A stretch of 64,000 nt of DNA from Setomelanomma holmii (Eukaryota; Ascomycota; Dothideomycetes; Pleosporales; Phaeosphaeriaceae). Under the pieces are notes generated by a model that was not told where the DNA came from, searched no databases, and worked only from the letters and a program-made list of their open reading frames with translations. This document shows positions 42,328 through 55,217 of the stretch, one piece after another (position 1 is the stretch's first letter; every line of letters begins with the position of its first letter). A program made the translations under genes and the position numbers. Where the stretch lies: contig ML978187.1 of assembly GCA_010015745.1 (NCBI GenBank), positions 62,001 through 126,000 of the forward strand, written 5' to 3'.

Positions 42328-44492
42328 ATGGAGCTTTGTGCAACCTGCGCGAAACTGGAGATTCAGATCGCTAGTTTCATCTCGGAACCGGGGACCGACA
42401 TCAATCCGCGCCTTAGCCATCCTATGTGCGATCTTGGCCGCTTGAACGATATCCGAAATCGATACCAGACGTGCCGGCTGTGTTACTTGGTCTTTGCCGT
42501 TTTTTCAGAATGGCCCTTTCAGAGCGATAACGAGTATTACAGACTTGGGCCAAATCGCAATCTTCGCAACGTGGATCAACGCGCTTGGGCCAGAAAAACC
42601 CCAACGTATCAAAAGCCCGTCGACTTGTATCGTGGTGTGGGCAAAATCTCCATGGATCCCTAGGGAAAAATACAAGTTCATTCTTCGGGCAGTGTCTGAC
42701 CTTTTCCCGACTCGACTGTATTTTGGTCGCATATTGCATGATCGAAGCGCATATCTGGACTACGACCTAATCAGTTATTGGCTGAGCCATTGCGACAGGA
42801 AGCATAGCGCATGTTCGCAGGCAGTAAGCAGTTTGCCTACCAGGCACTTCCTTGTAATCGATGTACAACAGAAATGTATCGTCAAAACCCAAGCACCCTG
42901 TCGCTACGTTGCGCTAAGCTATGTGTGGGGCAGCGCAAGTCAGTACATGCTCACCGAAGACAACCTAGAAATACTTATGAAGAGGGGCGGCGTGGAAAAG
43001 AGACATCTAACAGCATCCGTGCGGGACGCCATACATCTGACGGCAAAGCTAGGCGAGCGCTACCTTTGGGTGGATGCATTGTGCATTGTTCAAGATGCTC
43101 AAGTCATCCGATCGCAGACGCTGCGAGATATGGATTGCATATACGCACAATCCACGCTCACTGTTGTAGCTGGCGGATCTGCCAGTGCCAATGATCCCCT
43201 GCCGGGTGTAACAATCCCACGCTCTTGTGTCCAATGGTATCAGAAGCTCTCTCCCAGCCTTACCATTATGGCATCGTGCGATTTGAAAGACTTTCTTGGA
43301 GACGCAGCGTACAGCACAAGGGCATGGACGTGAGTCATGAATTTAGTTGTGTAGACGCCAATGACTGACGGCTCGGAACTTCAGCTTTCAAGAATACCAG
43401 CTTGCAAATCGCCTGCTGGTCTTTGCGTCAAATGGTCACGTTTATTTCAGATGTTCACAAGCGGTCTGTTCTGAGGAGGTCATCGCAGGAGGAGAACTTG
43501 AGCCAGACGCAGCTATGTTGGAAGGCGCCAGGATGATCGAGGTACGCCCGGAAAGACTACGTCTCTGGAGCGCATATCGCGAGGCCGTGCAAGCCTACAC
43601 AACGCGAATACTATCGCATCAAGAGGATATTATCGACGATTTCTCCGGTATCTTACACACCCTATACATAGGTAGGTGCATGGAAGGTATCCCTAGGCCG
43701 ATATTCGACATCGCCATACTATGGCAGCCGCGTGAGCGCGTGTATCGTCGTAGAGAATTCCCTAGCTGGGCTTGGGCAGGTTGGAAAGGCAGAGTGTGTT
43801 GGCTCGAGAACACTCATTTGGAATCCTTCTTCAAGAACAGCTCATCCGAAACAGCAGCTATGAACGGATGGTCGAAAGTGAGCGCCTGGATCGTGTGGCA
43901 CAGCTCGTCTAGGAAGAATTGCCAAACGCAAGCCTTTCGTAGCGAGGGACCACCGTGGTTTCACGGTACAGCTCCAAGCGAGAAGATGCAGGAGAGTCGA
44001 TTTCCACATCGTCTGGGAAGCATTTCGCCGACGCCAACGCTCATGCCCGATCGACTAGATCGAATCAAAACCCACGCCCAGGAGTTTCGCTACCTTCAAT
44101 TCTGGACCATCTCTATGCGCTTCAGGATTGATCTAGAGAGGACTGCGGTCAAGCGGCGTAGCAGTCTCGAGCCCGAGAATACTGGCAATGGCTTACGTCG
44201 CTTCATCATATTCGACACGCTCGGGCAAAGTTGCGGATGGGTTCTGCTTGATGAGGCGTGGATCGAGCAGGTTGTGAGCCGCAAGACACATGCTCAAGAG
44301 TTCATCCTACTCTCCGAAGTCAGTGCAGGCAGCGAGTCAAGCGCCAAATCATCTGTCAACAACAGGCGGGAGTACAACGCCATGATGATCACCTGGAAAG
44401 ATGGAATAGCTGAACGCGCAGGGGTCGGCTGTATAAAGACTGACGCAGATTCAATCAGGAACATGACGTGGAGAGAGATCTTGCTAGGATGA
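42328..44492 (+). CDS. HET-domain (heterokaryon incompatibility) protein
   Basis: Exons 42328-42605, 42664-43329 and 43385-44492; introns 58 and 55 nt; 683 residues. The N-terminal Cys-rich segment (MELCATCAKLEI, then CRLCYLV) is typical of this family. The HET core shows YVALSYVWGSASQ, ASVRDAIHLTAKLGERYLWVDALCIVQDAQ, MDCIYAQSTLTVVAGG and STRAWTFQEYQLANRLLVF, then FPSWAWAGWKG. Such proteins trigger growth arrest or cell death when incompatible strains fuse. In contrast to the HET gene at 5.2-7.5 kb, no stop interrupts it. The first intron was chosen because it alone joins the frames at a normal intron length. Confidence 0.85.
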
Positions 44493-44793
44493 AGTAGACC
44501 GTGCAAATGATGCATCGTGGGCACGTATGTGCGATGTCTGGTATTGAAGACGGACGCGCCGTGCTTTTGGCTAGCCGGGGAGAGGTCGCAGAGAAACGCG
44601 GATTATGTAATCACACGCTCCACTTCTCACGTCGATACACCTTGGAATTTCGGCTACATTGTCCTAATACTGGAGCTGTTCAACTTGTTGTGTAAGAATC
44701 TTCTTTGCGAGTGATTATTCTCGCGTCGCTATTCCCACCTATTGTCTTCTCATCCTTCTCCCTTCAACTCTTTCTCTTAGGTTCGCAAAAAAA
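44493..44793. other. Convergent 3' intergenic region
   Basis: Between the stops of the HET gene and the permease gene; nothing recognised. Confidence 0.4.
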
Positions 44794-46562
44794 TTACTCG
44801 GCCTTATATCCCTCAACCAACACAACAGGGCCCTTATAATGATGCCTTCCACGGATGACATAATCGACCAAAGACAAAAGTGCAACACCAGCGAACATGA
44901 CTACCGCCCAGTTAAACGTGGTTGCCTCGACAGGCGTGCCTTCGGGCCAGAAGCACCAGAAGAAAGCGTAAGAGGCGTAGAGAACACCGCAAACGTTGAC
45001 GGGAACGCCCCAGTGACCGAGAGACCATTGGCAGGTGGGCAGGAGTTCGGGGTGCTTGATGCGACGATAGAGAACGGCGCCGATGGAAACGACGTATGTG
45101 ATCATGAGCGCGACGACGTTGAGGGAGATGACTATACAAACGTTAGTTGCTGTCAAACTACCCTCGTAGCGACCTTGACTTACTCGCATTGAACGCTACA
45201 TCAGAGCCGATGTTGATGAGCGAGAGAGCAATAGTAATTATGCAAGTAACAGTCACCGCGTTCGCTGGAGTTTGCAGTCTCTTGTTAACGGTTCCAATCC
45301 AGCCGCTGAAGGGGAGTCCCTTGTCACGCGCGAAAGCCCATGTTTGTCTGGAAGTAGACAAGTTGAAAGTCAATGTACCGGCGAAGATAAGAACGGTTGG
45401 GATGGCGTTGAGTGCGACAACACCTCCCGGAGAAACGGCTTGGCTGAACACCCAGATGTGTGGGTACCCAGTTGCATCGTTCAGTGCGGCATCGACGTCG
45501 GTGATCATGAACATGTAGCTGATGAGGAAGACTATTCCAAGGGAGCCGTTCATGAGGTAAGCGCCGATCATAGCCCTGGGAACAGTCTTGCCAGCGTCCT
45601 TGATCTCCTCAGCCATGTGAGCTGCGGAGTCAGAGCCTGAACATCGTCAGTCAATATGTTTAGGATGATTCATCCTTGAGAAACTAACAAATGCAAGCGT
45701 AGATAGCCGACAGCTGTCCAACCATGAGAGCCAAGCCAGTCGTGCTCCAGCCTCCAGAGTTGGTGAATTGGGTGAAGGTCACTTCCGCCGATGCTCTCGG
45801 CGAAAGTACCCAGAAGATAATGATAATTGTCAAGAAGCCGGAGACGTGGGCCACCAACATGACGTTCTGGAACATAGGCATCCCCTTTGCTCCCCAGATG
45901 TTCATGACCCAAACGAGAATGGTGACGGCAATAACCATGAGTGTGCCTTGCCAGTTGGTAGGAGCGTAGTCTGGGTACATGACAATCGCAGAAGACTGGA
46001 TAAGGGTGCCGACCAAGAAAGGTCCTGAAGCAGTTCCAGCCTGCCAAGACAATGTTGACATCCATCCAACAAAGTAGCTCAATGGCTTCTGCATACTCGG
46101 TGGAGAAAATTCGGAGACCCAATGGTATTGACCACCAGCAGTTGGTGCCATGGAAGCCATCTCAGCCAGGGACAGCATGACGGTGCTGAAGCCGAACCAT
46201 GTCCAGACGAAACTCCAAATCAACCCGGCTGGGCCACCATCAACGAGACCTTGGGATGTTGCGCTGTATAATCTCAGTATAAGTCGAAAATAGCTGTGGA
46301 TATGGCAACCTCACGTCATAAGAACTTCCCATGTTCCCTGGAGAATGACGGTAAAGGCGAGCGCTGAGAGTGGCCGATAATTTCTCCTCAGCTCTTGAAC
46401 CTTTCCCATTCTTCCCATGTCAACGCGATCCTGTCGCGTATGTCCCCTGAGAGAATCATGGTACTCTTCGCCATCAATCTCTTCATCGATGTTGGTCCCT
46501 GAGTCTGGTCGCATATCTTTTCCGAAGGGCAATGCGCCCATTTCTGTGTTATGCGGAGCCAT
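44794..46562 (-). CDS. Amino-acid / GABA permease (APC superfamily)
   Basis: Plasma-membrane transporter. Exons 46562-46315, 46263-45689, 45636-45184 and 45131-44794; introns 51-52 nt; 537 residues. Landmarks: cytosolic acidic N-terminus with ELRRNYRPLSALAFTVILQGTWE, SLAEMASMAPTAGGQYHWVSEFSPP (TM3 region), WQAGTASGPFLVGTLIQ, SDSAAHMAEEIKDAGKTVPRAM (consensus amphipathic motif), and SRQTWAFARDKGLPFSGWIGTVN. About twelve hydrophobic segments are seen. The Gly-Gly-Gln-Tyr and SDSAAHM motifs are characteristic of fungal GABA/choline permease relatives; the substrate is not certain. Confidence 0.9.
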
Positions 46563-47561
46563 GGCCCAAACTTACGCGCCCAAATGCAGCGCCACGTGGA
46601 GGAATGCAGAAGGGATGATCAATTGAGGTAGAAGTTCCAACGGAAGATAAATCGAACATGTGTTAGGGCAAATGATGGCGAACACCAGGTGCACGCTAAC
46701 CAAGTGGCTCCGCTTGCCTCCCGGAGCGATGAACCCATTCCGTGTCCTGCATCCGACTTTCGCGCCAACGACATCTTGTAGAGGGCACTTGCTGATGCGC
46801 AAGCCTGTATGACGATTCTGATCCAATCGGTTCTTGCGGGCCGCGTCAAGTACGAAAGTCCGCTTGCGGCTGGGCCCCTGGCTATCCAGCATGACCTTCG
46901 TTGACTTGGCTTCCGATTGATTAAAAACTCCACTTCGTGTCCACATCATGGGCCAACAGCGGGACATAGAAAGAAAGTGGATGAGATCGCTGGAACGATC
47001 TGGTGCTGATGCATGAGCCATTAGGCTCGTGTCAGATTGGACTCGATACCCCTGCATGTAGAAATCTAATTTGAGGACATGATAAGAGTCGTTCGTGTTG
47101 CAAGCGGTGATGCTGATGGCGGCCAGAATTTTCCTTTGCACCAATGGCTGGAAGAGGGAGCCGGTATGTCTACCAAGCAACTGCCGCGTACCGCGACCCC
47201 AGCATGACAAGCGAGACTCATAAGATAGGTTAGTGCTGTTACTGCCGTGATAACAGCTTCTCTCACGCGAGACAAAGTCCTGTCAATGGCTTGATTAGCC
47301 TCTCCAGGTTCGCTCAACCTGTCCAGGATACCATGCACTCGATACCCAGAGACCAACCTGAGGGCTCCCATACGCTGCGCGCCCCTGGGACTGCAAGTCG
47401 TGCCGATGGGTGACTACGTTCAGTCGTGTGTACGACCGGAAAAAATCCAGTAATCAGTGGACTTGGAACGCCAGATTTCTCCAGCTGCGCAGTACCTTCT
47501 TTCTCCTCCATGGCAATCCTGCATTCCTGTTGCTGTGCATGAGCGACAGCCGTCCACCTCC
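46563..47561. other. Divergent promoter region, permease and rhodopsin-fold gene
   Basis: A 212-codon minus-strand frame overlaps here but shows no family motif and lies just upstream of the permease start. It was rejected as a gene. Confidence 0.4.
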
Positions 47562-49308
47562 ATGCCGACTGATCCCATTCCCCCGCCATACTTCATCACA
47601 GCGGACGACAAGCGCGGCTTGATCGTCGTCACCGTCGCCATAGTACTTGCCTTCGTATGGGTATGCTCGTTGATTCGAATATGGCTGCGATATCAGACGC
47701 GCGACTGGAAAGCTGATGACTGGCTGCTTAGCGCTGCCACGGTAAGCGGCTTCGTACCGGTGTGCGCAATCTTTTCGGACACGCTGACATTACGCCGTAG
47801 GTCCTCGACACGGCTCAATCTGGCATTATATTGCATCTCGTGAATTTGGGACTCGGAATTTCGCAGGATGGAGTAGCATTATCACGACTCGAGCGATTAG
47901 GAAGGGTGAGTCTGCAGAGATCCGCGGCAGGGATTCCGCTCCCATCGCTTGCGCAGCAGCGTGGCAGCCAAGATTCTCCCGACCTCGGGAAGTCATGCGA
48001 AACTGACAATCCTACAGGAAGGAATCGCATCGCAGATCTTCTACATCTGCACTTTATTTTTCTCGAAATGCTCTGTTCTTTTCTTGTACATCCGCCTGTC
48101 ACCCGGTGGCACGCACAAGTATGCCACCTACAGCCTGGTTGCAGCATCCCTTGTTTGGGTGGTCATGTCGATCATCCTGATCGTGGTACCGTGCAACCTA
48201 GCGCAGTACTACACAAATCCTAAGGCGTGCAAGAATAGAGTAAGTGATGTCGTTCACCACGACACCGGGCCTAGTATGGGGTTGTTGACCATGACCGAGC
48301 AGATGTCTGGGGCTAATCGTCCGTGGCGACGATCAGTGGAGCGTGGGTATCAACAAGCGTATGTCAGTTTGGCCGGACGACTTATTGCCTGATGATACAC
48401 CCGCTCTACTGAATGCGTCAAGACGATCATACGTCCGACTTCATGGCTAGGTCATGAGTCCTGACCTCTTGCTAGATCTTGGTGAACACAGAGACTTGCT
48501 GACTGTCTGACAGTGGTCAAAATGGCAAGCCATTGGTGCCCTCGATATCGTGACTGAATTGCTCATCTTCGGCATCGCTGTCCAGCTTGTTTGGTCGCTG
48601 CAAATGCGACTGAAGTCGAAACTCGTAGTGGTTTTCGCATTCTCTGCTCGACTACCCGTGGTCGCCATCACTGCTGTACGACTACATTTTCTGCACCAGC
48701 GGTTTGTTGGCACCAATGACAACTTCGAGTATATCGTCGCCACACAGTGGCAGATGGGATATGCGATTATGTCGTCGACCATCACAGGCATGGGACCTTT
48801 CCTGCGGCCGTTCAACAAGGAGTACACGACAAGCTATCATAAGAGGTCAGCCTATGGTAACAGCTCTCAAGTGTCTAGTGGCCTTGCTCCACCACGCAGT
48901 ACCGATGCACCAGGCCAAACCTCGCGCAACTCATGGCAGTCGGAAGGCTACCTTATGCAACCGATTGCCTCACGAAGAGGCAGCAGGACCACATTGCCCG
49001 ACTCGATTCCTAGCATGACAAGCAATCTGTCTGCGAAGCACAAGTCCACGACATCAGTGACGTCGATGTCAGATCCTCAGCAGAGTTCGCCTGGCTCCCA
49101 GGCGCCCGTCATGTTGACAGCAGATGCGAACTTCCGACCTGTTGATGGTGTCACAAGGAACAATACCGAAATTTGGTGCGGCGATCGGACTGCTAGTTTT
49201 GGCAATGAAGAGAACATGCCTTCAACCTCGCGGGACGACAGAGGGCTGGTCATCAATAAAAGGACGCAGTTCAAGATTGAGGTGGACCGAGCAAGTCGTG
49301 TGATATGA
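47562..49308 (+). CDS. Integral membrane protein, fungal rhodopsin-fold domain
   Basis: Exons 47562-47741, 47801-47905, 48018-48239 and 48514-49308, about 433 residues. N-terminal MPTDPIPPPYFITADDKRGLI leads to the first membrane segment, then RDWKADDWLLSAAT (typical of this family), IASQIFYICTLFFSKCSVLFLYIRL, CKNRWSKWQAIGALDIVTELLIFGIAVQL and RLPVVAITAVRLHFL. About seven hydrophobic segments are followed by a long polar Ser/Thr-rich cytosolic tail. Some relatives (PTH11-like, CFEM-containing) are receptors, but no CFEM is present. The third intron (274 nt) is long and may hide a small exon. Confidence 0.8.
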
Positions 49309-50778
49309 CCGGCTGCGACGCATACACTGCCAGCGAAAGCAGGCTCTGATCACGATGGCGCGATACCCCATTTGCTGCATGGATTTTCAGGTTAATACTG
49401 TTTAGTTATTTGACCTCTGTTAATGATTCAAAAGAGCATAGGAAGGAGTAGACAATGCCATCAGCATCCTATGAAGGGTTTGTCACGAGGCGATTGTTCG
49501 AAAATTCCGTAAAGTGGAGCTGATGGCTCCCTAGCGAGCTACACCAAATAGCGGTCACGATTGATAGGCTAAAGTACGACTCGGTGGTTATCAGCAATGT
49601 CTTACACAACCGAAGAACTGGCCATTGAACGTCAAGACCATCGTAACTTTGTAAGTCCACTGCACAGGAACTTCACTATGAAGCCGAGGTTTCGACGTGA
49701 TACTGTGGTGTCGAACCAGCTCTCAGAGCATTCAACTTCGGTGCCAGCTGCACCGATATGTATGGCTTGGCATCCGTGGTAACTTCTCCGAGCATCGGGG
49801 AGTATCGCCCATAAACTCACTACACGCCCGCTAAACATGTTCATCAGTTGCCACCGGGTGTTCTTCATCATCGTGCACATGCTGCAACCCATATTTGCTC
49901 GTGTTAAGAGAACAAAATGCTCGCCTTACTTCGTATGCTTATCGACTTAATTGTTTCTATCTCACGTCTAATCACATTGATCTGCGTGCCGCTGCCACGT
50001 GCAGCTCGGAAACGCGCAAATAAATTCCGTTAAAGACACTCGAGGTACACAGCAGCCGCATTCCACGAACGCCACCATCGCACTCGTACGGCCGAGCCAA
50101 TCTGGTTGCAGGCTGCGTTGGAGAAGAATTGTACAAATTATCCGGTGCCTTTAAATCACTTTATCCGTAACAGTGGGTATGGAGGGGCAAAGAGCGTTGG
50201 AGGGACCCTACCATTGTCACCACAGTGACGCCAATTCACGCTTTTCCAGCCCCACGGCAACACAAAGATCTGATGCACGAGGAATTTACAACAGCAGATG
50301 TTGACATCAACTACCATACACAGGACAATCAATGATGCAACGAACCCAGGTCGAAACGTCTACGGTTATATCTTCGGACTTGTCGCGCCGAAGAACATGT
50401 CTAAGACCTAAAACAACCGCCAGGTCCAAAGGACGCGGCGCAACAACGTGGCTAATTGACAGCGGATCTGACTCTAGCTAGGGTAAACAAGCAAGCTACG
50501 ACCCAGTTCTCCGGTAGAAGACGCAGGGCCATAATCATCTAGCCTCTAAGACGGCGTATATAGACGGCAGACGCCTTGGAATTTTTGCGGTCACTTGAGA
50601 ATTGCTATTAGGACATGGTTGCTGGGCATTTTACCGTTCGTGTATTAATACCATTCGGTCCTTCACTTCTACAATTGTTTCCAGAAGCTCTTTCCAGCCT
50701 CCTGTTTGCACCTGCAGATCTAGACCCATTGCGCCTGCTCTCCGACTCGCCTTCACATACCGCAACTACTTTGCAACA
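49309..50778. other. Intergenic region before the aldo-keto reductase
   Basis: No accepted gene. A TATA-like TATATAG at 50557-50563 lies about 216 bases upstream of the reductase ATG and may direct its transcript. Confidence 0.4.
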
Positions 50779-52066
50779 ATGGCCATTGAAACCCCCTACG
50801 TCACGCTCAATGATGGCAACAAGATGCCCCAGGTTGGTTTCGGCCTCTGGAAGGTCGACAACGCTACTTGCGCCGACACCGTATACAATGCGATCAAGAC
50901 AGGATACAGGTTGTTCGATGGAGCTTGCGGTACGTGATTTCTCTTCGCTGCGTCCATCCCATGGCACCGGTGAAGTCGTCACTCTCAAAGGAAGACGTCA
51001 AGACTGTGAGCTCGCTTTGGCGGCCCGTCAGCCATTTTTTGGAGTGTGGCGTCGCGTCAAGCATCGAAGATTGACCAATCCGAACTGTCGATGGCTTCCA
51101 TCCCTACACACATCTCGGAACGATAGCGCCATGTTTCGGAACCAGATCGCGCCATGGACATTTGGCCGTAGCATTCACTGACAATTCTTCCAGATTATGG
51201 CAACGAAGTCGAAGCCGGTGAGGGTGTTACCCGCGCCATCAAGGAGGGCCTTGTGAAGCGTGAAGACCTCTTCATCGTCTCCAAGCTATGGCAAACATTC
51301 CATGACTACGAGCAGGTTGAACCCATCGCCAAGAAGCAGCTCAAGGACTGGGGCATCGATTACTTCGACCTGTACTTGATTCATTTCCCGGTTGCGCTCA
51401 AGTATGTTGCGCCCGAGACACGGTACCCACCAGGGTGGTTCTCCGACGATGCGAACAGCAAGATCATCCACAGCAACGCGAGGTTGGAGGACACATGGAG
51501 AGCATTCGAGGACATCCAGAAGAAGGGTTTGACCAAGAGCATCGGCGTGTCGAACTACTCTGGTGCCCTGTTGTTGGACCTCTTCACATACGCAAAGGTC
51601 AAGCCTGCGACTCTCCAGATTGAGCACCACCCATACTATGTCCAGCCTTACCTTATCAAGCTTGCGCAGGAGCACGACATCAAGGTCACGGCATACTCGT
51701 CATTCGGCCCTCAGTCGTTCATCGAGTGCGACATGAAGATCGCTGCCGATACTCCTCTCTTGTTCGACCACCCAGTCATCAAGAAGATCGCGGAAGCACA
51801 TGACAAGACACCTGCGCAGGTTCTTCTGCGGTGGTCGACACAACGTGGTCTGTCTGTCATCCCCAAGAGCAACTCGCAAAACCGTCTGCAGCAGAACTTG
51901 GACGTTACTGGCTTCGATCTCAAGGATTCTGAGATCTCTGAGATCTCGGATTTGGACAAGAACCTCAAGTTCAACGCTCCTACCAACGTATGTTTATCTA
52001 CCCCTCTCTATCTTCGCTTTGCTAACGTATGTGCAGTACGGCATCCCTTGCTACGTCTTCGCATAG
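50779..52066 (+). CDS. NAD(P)H-dependent D-xylose reductase-type aldo-keto reductase
   Basis: Exons 50779-50929, 51194-51987 and 52037-52066; 324 residues. The first intron is 264 nt, long for this genome; the last exon encodes only YGIPCYVFA. Catalytic tetrad: Asp in YRLFDGACDYGNE, Tyr in the same segment, Lys in FIVSKLWQTFHD and His in YLIHFPVALKYV. The cofactor motif LSVIPKSNSQNRL (IPKS) and QIEHHPYYVQPYLIKLAQEHDIKVTAYSSFGPQSF are as in fungal xylose reductases. It reduces pentoses such as xylose to xylitol with NADPH or NADH in the cytosol, the first step of pentose catabolism. Confidence 0.92.
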
Positions 52067-53543
52067 ATGCATCCTTTCGCATCGTTCGATGGCAGGATAG
52101 ATGGCGGTTGAAAGTGTGACGAGCATCTATGATACCGGCGTCATACATGGATACCTAGGTAGCATTGATCAATATGAATGAACAGTTATGACCACACTAG
52201 GGTTCTACAGATCCTTACGAAGCACAAGCTGAGCACATAAGCTTCAAGAAGCCGAGGTCCGTGACCGTAGCACAGCAAAAGTTGTGTCCACAAGCGCACA
52301 CGAGTCCCAACTCTTTAAGCCTGAATGCGAAACCGAAACCGACGCTTGAAACAGAACGTGAATCCACCAGAACCTGCAACTACGCAACGCGCACCCACAG
52401 AAACGCGCAATCACATGTCCCTTCGTCATCCTACCCACTTCCGAAACCAGCCCGTAAGCCCCCGCTTTCACGCACTCTACGCAAGACTCCCGCTCTACCC
52501 GTCGTACAAGTCAACACATCACATGCGCACCGGGCCTGAAGATCGTAGAGGCTGGAAGCTGTGAGCGACAAGTACTTTCCGTAGTGGGGCAAGGGTCTCT
52601 TTTGACTGGAAGTAGGACGAAATTCGGATGATGTGATGGTTGAATAAGCACGTTGGTAGTGTGAGTTAGAGTTGTGTGATACTGACTTGCGCATCCTTGT
52701 CTTTATCACGATGCCGGTCCGCAGAAGTAAACGTGCATGTGTTTGTGAAGAATGGGACTTTTGGCGCACTGAAGCATCATCAAACTGCACGTCCGCACTC
52801 AAAATTTAGAGTGAACATCGAGATGTGAACGAATGCAGGTGCTCAACATCCCTGCACATGGCTGGGTCGATTTTGAAAGATCCCTGATATGCTATCGCGC
52901 GCGATGATGATGCTGCATCCGCTTCGCTCCGTCTGCTGGCTCCGCACTGCGAGTCGCGCTAGACTGTTTGCGGAAGTGTACATATCTTGAATTCGCTATC
53001 TTGAGGAGGTGTACACCGCTGTCTGTGGATTCGCATTGCTTCGTACAAGCTTCACAACAGCTATACATTGATTCACGAGTCGTTTCCAGCGGTGCAATCT
53101 GATTCTTGTTGTTGTTGGAGTTGTACAGCGCGTTGAATGACATCATCCCCTCTCCGCCCTTGAAGCTCGAGCACCCTGCACCAGCTTTCCGCGGCATCCC
53201 GGAGCTACCGTAAGCTCCACCATCCCGTCACGATTCGGATCGCGCTTGCCAAAACTCGGCGAAAACACTTGCAGGCTTACAAAAGCGTGAGCGTGTCCTC
53301 GTTTTTCGGGTGGAGGTCCATTTCGCCGGTTCGACACATCGCTGGTTCGACATAACTGTATAGGCAGGCTTGACGTTTGACACGCATCGCACACGCGACC
53401 TTGGTACCGGCTGCCTTCACGATTTGAACGACACGACACGATACGCACAACTTGACGATTCGCGTGCGACTGGAGACCTATGCAATTGCTGGATACCTTG
53501 CTTTCGCGATAAGCTGGATATTGGGCTCAGTACTGCAACAACG
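52067..53543. other. Intergenic region
   Basis: Several short overlapping frames with no motif support (for example 52892-53197, minus). No accepted gene. Confidence 0.4.
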
Positions 53544-54336
53544 ATGGTGTTTACAAAAGAGCAGACGCAAACTAGGTACGCATGCCAGCTCACGTCAACA
53601 CTCTGCACCCAACATCTCCCAAAGGAAGCCAGCACAAGACATCAGACCGCCCTGCTAACACGCACTCAGGTTCCTAGCCATCCTCCTCCCCGGCCTCACA
53701 CTCTGCACACACACCCTCCTCGCCCTCTCCTTCGCCCTACCAGGCAGCGAGCAAGCATTCTGGTCCTTCGTATACAATGTCTTCGCAGCAGGCGCAAGCA
53801 TACTCGGCCTTATGGGCGCCGTCAAGGTACGCAACCACCTTCTTTCCGCCCTCCCACCATCTTCGCACTGTCCGAGACCCGTGATGACGCCGTGAGACAA
53901 CGCAAAGCTAACATCTGACCTTGTTTAGTTAATACCAAGCTTCGTGTCAGCTTACACGCTCATGCACACCTCGACCCTTTCTTTCGTCACGCTCGCGCTC
54001 GCAAACATCATCATTCCATTCGACTTCGGGTTCCTGAACCCCGTGATTCCGAGCTGGCATGTGGACGAGAGCGCGATATGTCGGGACATTGATGCTGGCT
54101 TTGGGTGGGACGAGGAGTGGCTTGTCAAGTGCTCCAACAACTTTAATGCTGTGATGCTCGTTGTTGCGTGGACGGGGTTGTTCTTGATGTTTGCGCAGTG
54201 GTGGGCGTTGTGGACGGTACGGAGTTGGGGGAGAACTTTGAGATTTCAGAAGGTGGGGGATAGGACGGATGTGGAGAAGATGGGCGTGTTGGATAAGGAG
54301 GTTGGGTCCATGACTGATGTGAAGACACGACTATGA
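53544..54336 (+). CDS. Small four-helix membrane protein, hypothetical
   Basis: Exons 53544-53575, 53670-53826 and 53929-54336; introns 94 and 102 nt; 198 residues. After a short cytosolic MVFTKEQTQTR come four hydrophobic segments: FLAILLPGLTLCTHTLLALSF, FWSFVYNVFAAGASILGLMGA, STLSFVTLALANIIIPFDFGF and AVMLVVAWTGLFLMFAQWWAL. Two Cys (ICRDID and VKCSNN) lie in the loop between segments 3 and 4 and could form a disulfide. A charged tail (RFQKVGDRTDVEKMG) ends the protein. The topology suggests a small tetraspan of the secretory pathway or plasma membrane. The family was not identified. Confidence 0.75.
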
Positions 54337-54497
54337 GAAGGGATATGAATGAAATATAACTTGCATTACGAACCCTTCATAACATACACCCTACCATGGC
54401 GATGTGCGTCAACAGTTAGGTCTTCGGCCATGAGGTCATACAGCAAAGGTATGGTCTGGATGCTTGTGCTGCGCAGTAGGACTCGTGCCGAAAAGGA

Positions 54498-55217
54498 CTA
54501 GTCGAATTGTACTGGTAGGTTGATAAATGTTTTCTGATTGGCAGCGTCTGACGACATTAGTCTAATGAGTTGACTTTTAGTGACAAGAGGAAGATACAGA
54601 GACTTACTCGCATCATGCCATACCTCTCTGACCATCAATCGTCCAGGTGTATCTTGAGCGCCAGTCTCCCGCCAGAATTTGAATTCGAAATTTATCTTGC
54701 TCCTACTGAGATGTCGAGTGTATACCCTCACTGGTCGATATGCACAGCTGTCGCATTTACAGAGACATTTTATCCAGCCTTGAATATTTCCACAGTGCAT
54801 GCACATGACGTCCATCTTGCTGGTCCACCCATCCTTTCCACTAAGACTGGTATGAACGATTCTGGCCAGTCTGCCGACGTGCCATGCACATAGCCGTGGT
54901 GGTAGTTCGACCACATCTGTGCCATCGCGCGAAGTCGTTACACATGCCGAAGAGTTGGATGACCTGAAGAGGCTGGGTGGATAGAGATTCTTGCAATAGA
55001 TACATCGAACATGACTGCGCTGCGGCATCGGCCGACTGAGGTACGCCCTGACGACGAGACGTGCGCATTCGGACGTAGGCATGTTCTTGACTCGTGGTTT
55101 TAGGAGTAGATTCTCGTTGAAGTATCGATGTGTGAGCTTCAGAGAGAGAATAGCATCTTGTGGGAGCGACTCAGCGATGCCGAGGACGAGCTCTGGTGGC
55201 AGGCTGAGAATTGACAT
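54498..55217 (-). CDS. F-box protein
   Basis: The frame is open to 55439, but the F-box begins at MSILSLPPELVLGIAESLPQDAILSLKLTHRYFNENLL, so the start at 55217 is preferred (239 residues). The C-terminal part contains paired Cys: VRCIYCKNLYPP, RLCAWHVGRL, VMCMHCGNIQGWIKCLCKCDSC. This predicts a metal-binding region, common in fungal F-box proteins. It is a likely adaptor for an SCF ubiquitin ligase; the substrate is unknown. Its F-box is intact, in contrast with the F-box gene at 7.8-9.4 kb. Confidence 0.8.
   Translation of the reverse strand: MSILSLPPELVLGIAESLPQDAILSLKLTHRYFNENLLLKPRVKNMPTSECARLVVRAYLSRPMPQRSHVRCIYCKNLYPPSLFRSSNSSACVTTSRDGTDVVELPPRLCAWHVGRLARIVHTSLSGKDGWTSKMDVMCMHCGNIQGWIKCLCKCDSCAYRPVRVYTRHLSRSKINFEFKFWRETGAQDTPGRLMVREVWHDASKSLYLPLVTKSQLIRLMSSDAANQKTFINLPVQFD

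Noticed and set aside
42560..42665. Apparent frameshift in the HET gene at 42.3-44.5 kb
   Set aside because: A normal 58-nt GT-AG intron (42606-42663) joins the two frames in phase.
46572..47210. 212-codon minus-strand open frame
   Set aside because: No motif or sensible composition; it lies in the upstream region of the permease gene and probably is chance or 5' UTR.
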